In this document: positions 44,922 through 53,334 of the stretch, in pieces
How the letters are laid out: every line of letters starts with the position of its first letter
How positions within the stretch are numbered: the stretch's first letter is position 1
Assembly (NCBI GenBank): GCA_036272055.1
Contig: DATAZL010000022.1
Location: 9,573-73,572 of the forward strand
Reading direction: 5' to 3'
DNA from: DASZVB01 sp036272055
Lineage (GTDB): Bacteria > Myxococcota_A > Polyangia > Polyangiales > Polyangiaceae
Length of the DNA stretch: 64,000 nt
Position numbers and translations under genes: made by a program
The notes under the pieces: model-generated
What the model was told of the DNA's origin: nothing
The model's database searches: none
The model's input: only the letters and a program-made list of their open reading frames with translations

Positions 44922-46976
44922 CTACGGCGTCCGATCGATTGCAGCAATCGTCTCGTGGAACCAATTCCCCCAGCTCGCCACGGACTCGGCGAACTCGATC
45001 CGCTCCGGCTCGAGATAGGAAGTAGCGACGCCGACCAGTTTCAATCTCTTCTCTGGGGTCCAGAGGTCGTTCGGCGGGGTACCTGTTTGCACGCGCCACA
45101 CAGGCCCTCCACTGACACCATGGGGTTGCGGCAACGGCTCCGAGTCGCCTACGCGTACGCTCGCCGCGCGCGCATCGATCGGGTTCAAGGAGCTCACCAC
45201 GGCGTTCTCGATCCACGGAATGCGGTAGCGCCTCCGAAGGGCGTCGCGGGGGGCGAATGGGAAGGCGTACGTCACACTGCCAAAGCTCTGAGTTACCGTC
45301 TTCCGACTGTGGTCGACAGCTTCCGACGTCAATGCGCCGAGGTACCCACCCATGACGAGCCAGTGCGTAGAATCAACCACGTCATCGTTCGAGGTTGCTA
45401 TCGACGCGCTGTCGACCGTGCACCGCGCACGAACGAGCACCTCGTGCGCCTGTGGGCTTGGAATCGCAATCGCAACGTCACAGTCGGCCGGTCCCTCGAT
45501 TGCGTGCGTCACGCCGCGCTGCACCGCGGATGGCCACGAGTCCTGAATCAGCGACCACGGATTTTCTTGCAGGTCGCTGACATTGTGCCACGCGGTCAAA
45601 ATCACGACTCGTCCACCAGGTGTTCGAATGGCCGTGCCGGTCGCCAGTGCGTTCACTCGCTCGGATGCGCGCTGCTGAGCGAGACACACCAGAGAACGTG
45701 AAACCCAGGCTCCCGCTGCTTGTCGCACTTGAGCCCAGAGTTCCTGAGCATCATGAACGTTAGGCGCTCGGCTCGTTGTCGTCTCTGCACTGAACAATCT
45801 CGGGAAGAGAGCGTCCGCGCTGTCCGAACCGAAGCGAAGCCGCACCGGCGATTTCGGGCTGTCCGACACGAGCAGTCCGGCGCTGAGCAGCTGGCTCATT
45901 GCTGCGCGGGCCGTGCGTTCAGGGCGGCCCGTCACGCGTGCAGCCTCACCACGGGGCAGCTCGCCTCGACGTAAGACCTCGATCGGTATGGCTGCGGCGT
46001 AGTCTGGGAGGCGTAGTGACTCTCGGACGTATCTGGTCAGACGTACCTGCAGGTTCTCGAGATCGAACAGATCAGCCATGAAGGAGACCTGGTCGAGTGC
46101 GACTCGGCAGAACCACGTCACGAACTCGACGAGAGCACGTTGAGACAGATTTCCCCGCCCATCGAGGTCTCCCTGTCGCGGAGCGTCCGCCGCGTCCATC
46201 ATGCGCTTGTATTCACCAACATCGGTCAGCCCACGTGCGAGCCCGCGCGAAATCGACCAAAGACCGTGTGCCGCTATGCCTGCCTGCCACCCCATGGCAT
46301 GTGACACGAGTCGACTCACGCGACCGTTCCCATCCGGAAATGGGTGAATGAAGTTGAAGCGATGATGTGATGCAGCCATCGCTATGATGCGAGCCGACGT
46401 TCCGAGCCCCTGGAAGCGATATCGCGATTCAAAGTACTCCATGAATCGCATGACAACGGGACTCGAAGGAGGGACGAGTCTGCCAACCGTCACGTCGTGA
46501 AAAGGTTCGCTTCGGAATGCTCCGGGGGTCATCTGATAGGCACCCCGCGGGTGGTCCACGCGGAGCATTCGAAACGAGGCATCGTCGTAGAAATGACGAT
46601 GGAGCCAAAGAATGCGATCACGCGAGGCCGGCTCTCCGAATGTACCGTTGGCGCTCTCCCTATCGACAGTGCGCTGCACCCGAATGTGCGCGAGGGCCTC
46701 GCGCTGCAAGTCGCGGCGCTCGTCGTCCTCGACATCCAGAACGTCCGCAAGCGCACGTTCGATGTCGAGCGGACGGGTGTTGTGACCCTCGATCAGATTC
46801 GAGTAGTAGCAATTCATCACGCGAACGAGCTCCGAAAGGCTCGCTGCGCTGTCCGGGTGGAGGGGCGCTCCCAGCTTCGTCGACTTGCTGGAAAGATCGG
46901 CGATGATGTCTACGAGGGCCGTCGGACAGCTCTCGAGCAAGCACGGCTCGATACGGGACGGGTTTTCCTCGGCCAA
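44922..46976 (-). CDS. Fic domain - winged helix - trypsin-like protease fusion protein
   Basis: 684 residues, TTG start (only start in the frame after an upstream stop; AGAGG precedes it). Residues 55-64 hold an inhibitory-helix motif, Ser59-x-x-x-Glu63-Gly64 (YYSNLIEGHN). The Fic active site is HPFPDGNGR at 211-219, complete for AMP-transfer (HPFx[D/E]GNGR). A winged helix follows (about 325-385). Unlike ordinary Fic proteins of about 370-400 residues, 280 more residues form a chymotrypsin-like domain: His464 (LTAWHN), Asp500 (CDVAIA), Ser622 (GVSGGPVW). All three triad residues are in order. No signal peptide or membrane segment, so cytoplasmic. Base composition is near 50-58 % GC against about 70 % around it, suggesting transfer. 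Possibly a defence or regulatory toxin; function is inference. Confidence 0.88.
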   Translation of the reverse strand: MAEENPSRIEPCLLESCPTALVDIIADLSSKSTKLGAPLHPDSAASLSELVRVMNCYYSNLIEGHNTRPLDIERALADVLDVEDDERRDLQREALAHIRVQRTVDRESANGTFGEPASRDRILWLHRHFYDDASFRMLRVDHPRGAYQMTPGAFRSEPFHDVTVGRLVPPSSPVVMRFMEYFESRYRFQGLGTSARIIAMAASHHRFNFIHPFPDGNGRVSRLVSHAMGWQAGIAAHGLWSISRGLARGLTDVGEYKRMMDAADAPRQGDLDGRGNLSQRALVEFVTWFCRVALDQVSFMADLFDLENLQVRLTRYVRESLRLPDYAAAIPIEVLRRGELPRGEAARVTGRPERTARAAMSQLLSAGLLVSDSPKSPVRLRFGSDSADALFPRLFSAETTTSRAPNVHDAQELWAQVRQAAGAWVSRSLVCLAQQRASERVNALATGTAIRTPGGRVVILTAWHNVSDLQENPWSLIQDSWPSAVQRGVTHAIEGPADCDVAIAIPSPQAHEVLVRARCTVDSASIATSNDDVVDSTHWLVMGGYLGALTSEAVDHSRKTVTQSFGSVTYAFPFAPRDALRRRYRIPWIENAVVSSLNPIDARAASVRVGDSEPLPQPHGVSGGPVWRVQTGTPPNDLWTPEKRLKLVGVATSYLEPERIEFAESVASWGNWFHETIAAIDRTP

Positions 46977-47397
46977 CGAAGAACGCCTCTCGGGACCAGA
47001 TTCTGCCGATCCTCTTGCCGTGCAAGATACTGCAAATACTGAGAATATCTACTCTCACGATCCTATTCTGCCGATCCTGTTGCCGATCTGACTTGGTCTT
47101 CGACCGGAGAACTGGGCTCTCAGGGGCGAGCTACTAGGCGAACCAAAGCCTTTGCCGCCGTTTCGTGGGCTTGACGCTTTCGATGTGGCGTGAGCGCGTC
47201 TCCGTAGGCTCCGACTGGGCTCCAACTATCCGTTAACATGACGGAAACTATGCGACCAGGTCGCTTCCAGCCGGTCTCCGGACGCCATGTTGGCTGGTCG
47301 TCCCATGAACTGCGGAGTCCATGTAGCCCGCAATCGCAAACCATTCCGTAGAAGGTGCTGTACGCGTACAGAGAAAGTGCAGCTGCCGCCTGCGCGA
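46977..47397. other. Gene-poor, low-GC leader of the Fic-protease gene
   Basis: 421 bp. It contains a 21-bp direct repeat and a 10-bp tandem (TGCAAGATAC/TGCAAATACT at 47021-47040), both in the upstream region of the Fic gene. A possible small minus-strand ORF (47120-47344, 74 codons, start MVCDCGLHGLRSSWDD) has no recognisable domain and no good ribosome site; I do not count it as a gene. No tRNA or integrase marks the boundary. Confidence 0.4.
47000..47085. repeat. 21-bp direct repeat pair upstream of the Fic-protease gene
   Basis: ATTCTGCCGATCCTCTTGCC at 47000 and ATTCTGCCGATCCTGTTGCC at 47065 agree at 20 of 21 positions over 47000-47020 and 47065-47085, 65 bp apart. Positioned 24-109 bp before the TTG start, they could be binding sites for a regulator (perhaps the winged helix of the protein itself) or a footprint of the transfer event. 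Confidence 0.6.
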
Positions 47398-48138
47398 CTA
47401 CCCCCGGTGACGCCCCACCGCGAGCCGCTCCAGGTACGACTCGGGCGCGATCCACGCGCCTCCGTGGCGGTGAAAGAGACGCTGCGCGATCTGCTCGCCG
47501 ACCCGGGCTCGTGCGGCGGGCGTGAGGGCGCCGCGACGCTCTAGGAAGCCGGTGACGAGGGCTTGTTCGTTGGCGGTGAGTTCGAAGGACGTCTCGGCGA
47601 GGGGGAACATGGATTGCGGCGCGGCGGGCGCGACGGACCAGCCGCCCTGTTCGAGACGTGCGGCGATGCGGCGCGATTCTTTGACGACGATGGTCTTCGC
47701 GACGAGATCGCCGAGGCGCTGTGACGAGGGGCCGAGGACGGCGAGCAAGCCGCCCACGCCGTAGCCGAGCGGCAAGAAGTCGATGGGACGTAGCAGGTTC
47801 CGGATGACGGCCTGGGTCTTCGAGATCGACCCGCCGCCGGCCGAGACGGCACGGAGCCCCATGATCCTCTTCCCCAGCGTTCGTCCGTTGACGAACGTCT
47901 CGGAGACTCCCTGGTACAGGAACGCGGCTACGGCGACGGCGAGCACCGGCATCGCGGGCACACTCGACGACACGGCGGGCGCGTCGGATTCTCCGAGTGC
48001 GACGAGCGCGCGCGGCGCGACGGTTCCCCCGACGATCAGGAGCGACACCGCTGCGAGCACGCTGTCGATCGCGGCCGCGCAGAAGCGCGAACCGGGACCC
48101 GCGACGTCGGTCGGTCGAGCTGGTTCCGCTGGGTGCAC
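47398..48138 (-). CDS. RDD-family membrane protein
   Basis: 246 residues. RDD domain: GSRFCAAAIDSVLAAVSLLIVG (first helix with the Arg and Asp), FVNGRTLGKRIMGLRAVS and LLRPIDFLPLGYGVGGLL (the D of RDD). About three transmembrane helices are followed by a soluble C-terminal region (LTANEQALVTGFLERRGALTP). RDD proteins are sometimes Na+/H+ or compatible-solute transporters; here the role is unknown. Confidence 0.88.
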   Translation of the reverse strand: MHPAEPARPTDVAGPGSRFCAAAIDSVLAAVSLLIVGGTVAPRALVALGESDAPAVSSSVPAMPVLAVAVAAFLYQGVSETFVNGRTLGKRIMGLRAVSAGGGSISKTQAVIRNLLRPIDFLPLGYGVGGLLAVLGPSSQRLGDLVAKTIVVKESRRIAARLEQGGWSVAPAAPQSMFPLAETSFELTANEQALVTGFLERRGALTPAARARVGEQIAQRLFHRHGGAWIAPESYLERLAVGRHRG

Positions 48139-48171
48139 CGCGCGCTCAGCCTAACCGATCGGCGACGAGTC

Positions 48172-48447
48172 TCAGAGAAACTCGCACACGTACGCGGCGG
48201 GTTCCTTCGCGCGCACGTCGAAGCCGCTCTTGCCCGGCACCTCGAACAGCGTGCCGGCGGGATAGGTCTTCCATGCGTCGCCCACCTTGGCCTCGAGCTC
48301 GCCGCTCACGACGATCATGCGCTCGGGAGAGTCGGTGCCGAAGTGATACTCGCCCGGTTCGATGACGCCGACCGTGGCCTTACGCCCCAGTCGCTCGAAG
48401 CCGATGCTCTGAACCCTTCCGTCGAAATACGTGTTGTGCTTCAGCAT
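48172..48447 (-). CDS. ppnP: Pyrimidine/purine nucleoside phosphorylase (cupin)
   Basis: 91 residues from ATG 48447, matching the usual 93-95 of PpnP (YaiE). MLKHNTYFDGRVQSIGFE at the N-terminus and VGVIEPGEYHFGTDSPERM, VVSGELEAKV, FEVPGKSGFDV are characteristic of this cupin. It catalyses phosphorolysis of various nucleosides to free bases and ribose-1-phosphate. The longer reading upstream is not family-like. It lies in the same direction as the RDD gene, 33 nt before it. Confidence 0.93.
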   Translation of the reverse strand: MLKHNTYFDGRVQSIGFERLGRKATVGVIEPGEYHFGTDSPERMIVVSGELEAKVGDAWKTYPAGTLFEVPGKSGFDVRAKEPAAYVCEFL

Positions 48448-48539
48448 GGTGGGCCACGGTAGGCGGTGCCCCGACCTTCGGCAATACGCGCGTCGTGGCC
48501 GTGAAGACCGGAGAACCATAGTCGTGCCATCATGGTGGG

Positions 48540-49367
48540 GTGAAGGTTCCCGCTCTGCTCGACCGCATCCAGGAGGTGTGCCCTCTGCCGGCGACCGCAC
48601 AGCGCGTCGCTCAGCTCGCGGGCGACCCGAAGACGCGCATCGATCAGATCGCGGCGATCCTGGCGACCGATCCGGCGCTCACCGCTGAGGTCATGCGAAT
48701 CGCCAACAGCGCGGCCTTCGGACGCTCGCGGCAGATCGCGGAGCTCGAGCAAGCGGTGCTCCTCATCGGCGCGGCGCAGATCCACGACATGGCGCTCGCG
48801 ATGGGCATGCTCGCTGCGTTCCGGACCAAGGCGGAGCTGTCGTTCAATTTTCACGACCGCGCCGTGGTCGCCGGGAGCATCGCGCGGAGCCTTGCCGAGA
48901 AGGTCGGCATCGCCGACCGGAGCGAGATGTTCGTGTGCGGCCTCCTGTCGGAGATCGGCGCGATGGCGTGCGCGGTCGTCGACGCGACGGAGTACGCGCG
49001 CGTCTGGCAGCAAGCGAGCGATTACCAGAAGCGTGAAGAGCTCGAGCGCGCGCGTTACGAGGCGACGAGCCGAGAGATCGGTGGCCGTCTCCTGCGGCGT
49101 AACGGATTGCCGGAGTCGGTCGCGCGCGCGATCGAGGCCGATTCCACGGCTCCGGAAGCCGGCACTCGCGAGCGGGTAACCGGCTTTGCGCGACGCGCGG
49201 CAGGCGCGATCCTCGAGATCGGCAAGACCGGCGATACGGCGGCGCTCGCCGAGCGCGTCGGTGCGCTCCGTGACGAGCTCGGCATCACCCTGCCCGCGCA
49301 GGACGTCGTCGACACGTGCCTGCAAGCCGCGGGCGCGGCGCTAGCGGCGCTTCGTCAAGCGCGCTGA
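48540..49367 (+). CDS. HDOD-domain signalling protein
   Basis: 275 residues. HDOD (HD-related output domain) spans about residues 5-205: PALLDRIQEVCPLPATAQRV, ILATDPALTAEVMRIANSAAFG, IAELEQAVLLIGAAQIHDMAL, FVCGLLSEIGAMACAVVD. The metal-binding His-Asp pair of true HD phosphodiesterases is absent, as usual for HDOD. Such proteins act in signal transduction or chemotaxis-like control. GTG start at 48540, divergent from ppnP. Confidence 0.88.
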   Translation: MKVPALLDRIQEVCPLPATAQRVAQLAGDPKTRIDQIAAILATDPALTAEVMRIANSAAFGRSRQIAELEQAVLLIGAAQIHDMALAMGMLAAFRTKAELSFNFHDRAVVAGSIARSLAEKVGIADRSEMFVCGLLSEIGAMACAVVDATEYARVWQQASDYQKREELERARYEATSREIGGRLLRRNGLPESVARAIEADSTAPEAGTRERVTGFARRAAGAILEIGKTGDTAALAERVGALRDELGITLPAQDVVDTCLQAAGAALAALRQAR

Positions 49368-49385
49368 ACGCCGCGCCGAGTCGCT

Positions 49386-50912
49386 TCACGTGTCGGCGAG
49401 GTGGTAGCCCTTCTCGCCGTGGTCGCTGAGATCGAGGCCCGTCTCTTCGTCTTCCTCGGTGGGGCGCAGGCCGATGGCGGCCTTGACGACGTAGGCGATG
49501 ACGACCGTGGACGCGATCGACAGCGAGAGCGTCACCCCGATGGCCTTGAGCTGCTCGAGCCACAGCGTCTTGCCGACGATGTCCTTCAAGTTGGTCGAGA
49601 GGTTCGCGTTGACGTCGGCCGTCGCGAAGATGCCGGTGACGAACGCGCCGATGGTGCCGCCCACGGCATGAACGCCGAAGGTGTCGAGAGCGTCGTCGTA
49701 GCCGAGGCGCGCCTTGAGCTGCGTCACTGCGAAGAACGGCACGATGCCGGCGATGACGCCGATGACGACCGCCGACGACGCGCTGACGAAGCCCGCCGCG
49801 GGCGTGATCACGACGAGGCCGCCGACGATGCCGGAGCAGAAGCCGAGGACGGTGGGCTTGCCGCGCGAAACCCACTCGACCGCCGCCCAGGCGAGGCCGG
49901 CGATGGCTGCGGCCAGCGTCGTGGTCGTGAAGGCATTCGCCGCGATGCCGTCCGCCGCGCAGGCGCTACCGGCGTTGAAGCCGTACCAGCCGACCCAGAG
50001 CATGCCGGTGCCGACCATGGTGAGCACCAGGCTGTGCGGCGCGAAGTTCGCCTCGCCGAAGCCCTTCCGCTTGCCGACGATGAGCGCGAGCACGATGGCC
50101 GACCAGCCCGAGGACATGTGCACGACGGTGCCGCCCGCGAAGTCGATCGCCTTGATTCCCGCCTTCGCGTTCCACACGCCGTTCATGAAGCCGTCGACGC
50201 CCCACACCATGTGCGCGAGCGGGAAGTATACGACGCACATCCACGCGACCATGAAGACGACCAGCGCGGAAAACTTCATGCGCTCTGCGATCGCGCCGAC
50301 GATCAGCGCGGGCGTGATGATCGCGAACATGAGCTGGTACATCGCGAACACGTTGTGCGAGACCCACGCGGCGTAGTCGCCGTTAGGCATCGAGTCGACG
50401 CCGCGAAGAAGCGCGAACTTCAGGCCACCGAGGAAGGGCGTGCCGGGCGCGAACGCCAGGCTGTACCCGAACGCCCACCAGAGGAGCGTCACGATGCCGG
50501 AGAGCCCGAGACACTGCGCCATCACCGAGAGCACGTTCTTGGTGCGCACGAGGCCGCCGTAGAAGAGCGCGAGACCGGGCAGCGTCATGAAGAGGACGAG
50601 CGCGGCGCTGATCATCATCCAGCCGTTGTGACCGGGGCCGGGACCTGGGATCTTGGTCGTCCCGGCGTCGACGCGTGAAGCGTTGTTCATGTACGCCTCG
50701 AGATCCGCGACGCGCTTCTCGAGCTCGGCGTTGGTGGCGGCCTGAGCAGCCGCGCCGGCGGGTGCCGCCGCGACGGCAGGCGCCGGTGATTCGTCCGCGT
50801 AGCTCCGCGGCGAGATCGCGAACGCGGCGACCAAACACAGCACCGCGAGCACCCTGGCGAGGATGCGGCGCGAGCCCCCCATCCCATGTTTCTGGCTGAT
50901 GAACGTCCTCAT
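49386..50912 (-). CDS. amt: Ammonium transporter
   Basis: 508 residues. The N-terminal extension holds a signal peptide (ARVLAVLCLVAAFAISPRSYA), an Ala/Pro-rich part and a short coiled coil (NAELEKRVADLEAYMNN) before the usual 11-helix Amt core. The core begins GWMMISAALVLFMTLPGLALFYGG. Conserved ammonium-channel elements include FDFAGGTVVHMSSGWSA-like (IDFAGGTVVHMSSGWSAIVL), PHSLVLTMVGTGMLWVGWYGFN and DALDTFGVHAVGGTIGAF. The C-terminal tail GLDLSDHGEKGYHL is the regulatory tail. GlnK/PII is not adjacent; the protein forms trimers in the inner membrane. Confidence 0.95.
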   Translation of the reverse strand: MRTFISQKHGMGGSRRILARVLAVLCLVAAFAISPRSYADESPAPAVAAAPAGAAAQAATNAELEKRVADLEAYMNNASRVDAGTTKIPGPGPGHNGWMMISAALVLFMTLPGLALFYGGLVRTKNVLSVMAQCLGLSGIVTLLWWAFGYSLAFAPGTPFLGGLKFALLRGVDSMPNGDYAAWVSHNVFAMYQLMFAIITPALIVGAIAERMKFSALVVFMVAWMCVVYFPLAHMVWGVDGFMNGVWNAKAGIKAIDFAGGTVVHMSSGWSAIVLALIVGKRKGFGEANFAPHSLVLTMVGTGMLWVGWYGFNAGSACAADGIAANAFTTTTLAAAIAGLAWAAVEWVSRGKPTVLGFCSGIVGGLVVITPAAGFVSASSAVVIGVIAGIVPFFAVTQLKARLGYDDALDTFGVHAVGGTIGAFVTGIFATADVNANLSTNLKDIVGKTLWLEQLKAIGVTLSLSIASTVVIAYVVKAAIGLRPTEEDEETGLDLSDHGEKGYHLADT

Positions 50913-51029
50913 AGGCCGACATCTACCGGCAACAATGTTTCTCGCAGATGTCCTGAAAACGTCGCGTTCTTTTCAACGCCGTAAGGGAGGTATTATTTTC
51001 ACGACGCAGAGCGGCAAAGAAACGCCCGT
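50913..51029. other. Intergenic region between amt and rluA
   Basis: 117 bp upstream of amt, both flanking genes on the minus strand. An AT-rich stretch (GGAGGTATTATTTTCACG around 50986-51003) may carry part of the amt promoter. No sigma-54 -24/-12 pair (GGC...TGC) could be convincingly placed. Confidence 0.3.
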
Positions 51030-51980
51030 TCAGAGCGCTCGAACGGCGCGCTCACGCTCGATGACGGCCACCATGTCGTCGGGAACCGGGCGCGAAAACC
51101 GGAGCTCCTCCCTGGTGATCGGATGCACGAACCCGAGCTCCGCCGCGTGCAGAAGGATGCGCGGCGCGGCGAGCAGATCGTCGAAGCCGCGCGAGTACAC
51201 GCGCTCGCCGACGAGGGGGTTCCGCGCCTCGGAGAGATGGATCCGGATCTGATGCGTGCGCCCCGTCTCGAGCCGGCACTCGATGAGCGCCGCGCGCGCG
51301 AACTGCTCGACGACGCGCACGTGCGTCACCGACTCACGCCCGAGATCGTCGCGCCCCGTCGAGCCACGACGGCCGTCTCCGCGATCTTGCACGAGACGCG
51401 AGCGGATGGTGCCGGCACGCACCTTGCCGTTTGCGAGCGCGACGTAACGCCGGTGCATGCTGTGACTCCGGAGCTGCTGCTGGAGCTCGCGCTTCGCCGT
51501 GGTCGTGCGCGAGAAGACGAGGAGTCCCGATGTCTCCTTGTCGAGGCGCTGCACGACGCCGAGCGGCGGGACGGTGGTGCCGGGACGTGCCGTCTTTCTG
51601 AGGAGCGATTGCACGAGCCGATCGAGCGTGTCGCGTTCGTCGTCGTGCGGCACCGTCGCGATGCCTGCGGGTTTGTCGACGACCACGATGTGCGAGTCCA
51701 CGTGTACGAGGACGTCCTTCGTGACCTGGCCGGGGGCGGCCCGCCGCGGCGCCGCCATGCGCACGGCGATCGACGAACCGGTGCCGACCATCGCCGTCGG
51801 ATCGACGACGATCGCGCCGTCGACGGTCACCTTGCCTGTACGGACGATGCGCCGTACGTCGTTCCAGCTCGAGCCGGGGTGGGCGTCACGCAGCGCGCGA
51901 TCGAGCGCGAACGGGCCTCTTTCGATGACGAACGACGTGTCGCGAATGACGCGCGGCGGGCTCTCGGGCCTGTTGGACAC
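51030..51980 (-). CDS. RluA-family pseudouridine synthase
   Basis: 316 residues from GTG 51980. N-terminal S4-like region (LDRALRDAHPGSSWNDVRRIVRTGKVTVDG) followed by the catalytic domain: VVVDKPAGIATVPHD, catalytic Asp in GVVQRLDKETSGLLVFSRT (RLDxxTSG), RLETGRTHQIRIHLS and RILLHAAELGFVHP. It isomerises uridines in rRNA or tRNA; the exact site cannot be inferred. Further upstream in-frame sequence lies over the divergent radical SAM gene and is not family-like. Confidence 0.92.
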   Translation of the reverse strand: MSNRPESPPRVIRDTSFVIERGPFALDRALRDAHPGSSWNDVRRIVRTGKVTVDGAIVVDPTAMVGTGSSIAVRMAAPRRAAPGQVTKDVLVHVDSHIVVVDKPAGIATVPHDDERDTLDRLVQSLLRKTARPGTTVPPLGVVQRLDKETSGLLVFSRTTTAKRELQQQLRSHSMHRRYVALANGKVRAGTIRSRLVQDRGDGRRGSTGRDDLGRESVTHVRVVEQFARAALIECRLETGRTHQIRIHLSEARNPLVGERVYSRGFDDLLAAPRILLHAAELGFVHPITREELRFSRPVPDDMVAVIERERAVRAL

Positions 51981-52035
51981 GGGTCGGAGCCTACAGCAAC
52001 GGGCGCCCTGCCGTGCCCGTGTTAAGGTTCGAGCG

Positions 52036-53334
52036 GTGGACAACGAGAGCACGAGGACGGGAGTGATTTCGGAGGACGCGCGCGCTGCACTCATGCGTGC
52101 GCCGCGTCCCAAGCGCGATCTGCCGATCGCCCCCCACGCCGAGCCCTTCCGCAAGCGCCTGCCGCTCGCCGACGGGGCACGCGACATCGACCGCCGCACC
52201 CGCCCCATCTATGCAGTGTGGGAGATCACGCTGAAGTGCGATCTGGCGTGCCGTCACTGCGGCTCACGCGCCGGTCAGGCGCGCCCCGACGAGCTCTCCA
52301 CCGCAGAGGCGCTCGACCTGGTCCGGCAGATGGCCGAGCTCGGCGTGAAAGAAGTGACGGTCATCGGCGGCGAGGCGTACCTGCGCGAAGACTGGACGGA
52401 CATCATCCGTGAAGTGCGCAAGTTCGGCATGCAGTCGACCATGACTACCGGCGGTCGCGGCATGACGCCCGAGCGCGCCCGCGCCGCCGCGGCGGCGGGG
52501 TTGATGAGTGCGAGCGTCTCCGTCGACGGCAACCGCGAGACCCATGACCGCCTGCGCGGCGTACAGGGCTCGTACGACTCCGCGATGGCCGCGCTCGCGA
52601 ATCTCGCTGCGGCGGGCATCCCCGTCTCCGTCAACACGCAGATCAACCGGCTCAGCGTCCCCGATCTACCCCACGTCCTCGAGACGATCATCGCAGCCGG
52701 CGGACACAGCTGGCAGATCCAGCTCACCGTCGCGATGGGCCGCGGCGCAGACGAACCCGCCGTCCTCCTCGAGCCGTACGATCTCGAGACCGTCTTCCCG
52801 CTCCTCGTCCGTCTGAAGCAGCGCTGCGACGAGGGCGGCGTGCGACTCTGGCCCGGGAACAACATCGGTTACTTCGGGCCGTACGAGTCCATCCTGCGCG
52901 GTCAGCTCCCACTCGGGCACATGGCGTCGTGCGGCGCCGGTCGCGCGACGCTCGGCATCGAAGCCGACGGCACCATCAAGGGTTGCCCGTCGCTCACCAC
53001 GCACGGCTGGGCAGGCGGCAACGTCCGCGAGAACTCGCTGCAAGACATCTGGGAGCGCGCCAAGCCACTCCGCTACACGCGCGACCGCACCGTCGACGAT
53101 CTCTGGGGCTTCTGCCGCACCTGCTACTACGCCGACGAATGCCGAGCCGGCTGCACCTGGACCTCCGACGTCCTCTTCGGCAAACCCGGCAACAACCCCT
53201 TCTGCCACCACCGGGTCCTCGAGCTAGCCAAAGAAGGCAAACGCGAACGCCTCATCCAGGTGCAACAAGCTCCCGGCGCGCCGTTCGACAATGGCAAGTT
53301 CGAGATCGTGCTGGAAGATCGGCCGGCGACGTGA
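52036..53334 (+). CDS. Radical SAM/SPASM protein (peptide-maturase-like)
   Basis: 432 residues, GTG start at 52036. A 60-residue N-terminal leader precedes the radical SAM core with Cys68-x3-Cys72-x2-Cys75 (CDLACRHC) for the 4Fe-4S cluster. VTVIGGEAYLREDW holds the GGE SAM motif. A C-terminal SPASM domain has Cys-rich parts: SCGAGRATLGIEADGTIKGC, CRTCYYADECRAGCTW and CHH, for two auxiliary clusters. This resembles maturases of ribosomal peptides and PqqE-like enzymes. No precursor-like small gene was found next to it. It couples (TGA overlapping GTGATG) to a DUF427 gene. Substrate unknown. Confidence 0.88.
   Translation: MDNESTRTGVISEDARAALMRAPRPKRDLPIAPHAEPFRKRLPLADGARDIDRRTRPIYAVWEITLKCDLACRHCGSRAGQARPDELSTAEALDLVRQMAELGVKEVTVIGGEAYLREDWTDIIREVRKFGMQSTMTTGGRGMTPERARAAAAAGLMSASVSVDGNRETHDRLRGVQGSYDSAMAALANLAAAGIPVSVNTQINRLSVPDLPHVLETIIAAGGHSWQIQLTVAMGRGADEPAVLLEPYDLETVFPLLVRLKQRCDEGGVRLWPGNNIGYFGPYESILRGQLPLGHMASCGAGRATLGIEADGTIKGCPSLTTHGWAGGNVRENSLQDIWERAKPLRYTRDRTVDDLWGFCRTCYYADECRAGCTWTSDVLFGKPGNNPFCHHRVLELAKEGKRERLIQVQQAPGAPFDNGKFEIVLEDRPAT

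Noticed and set aside
47120..47455. 111-codon minus-strand frame near the RDD gene end
   Set aside because: Its first third overlaps the RDD gene, it has no domain and no clear start; at most a 74-codon piece could be real.
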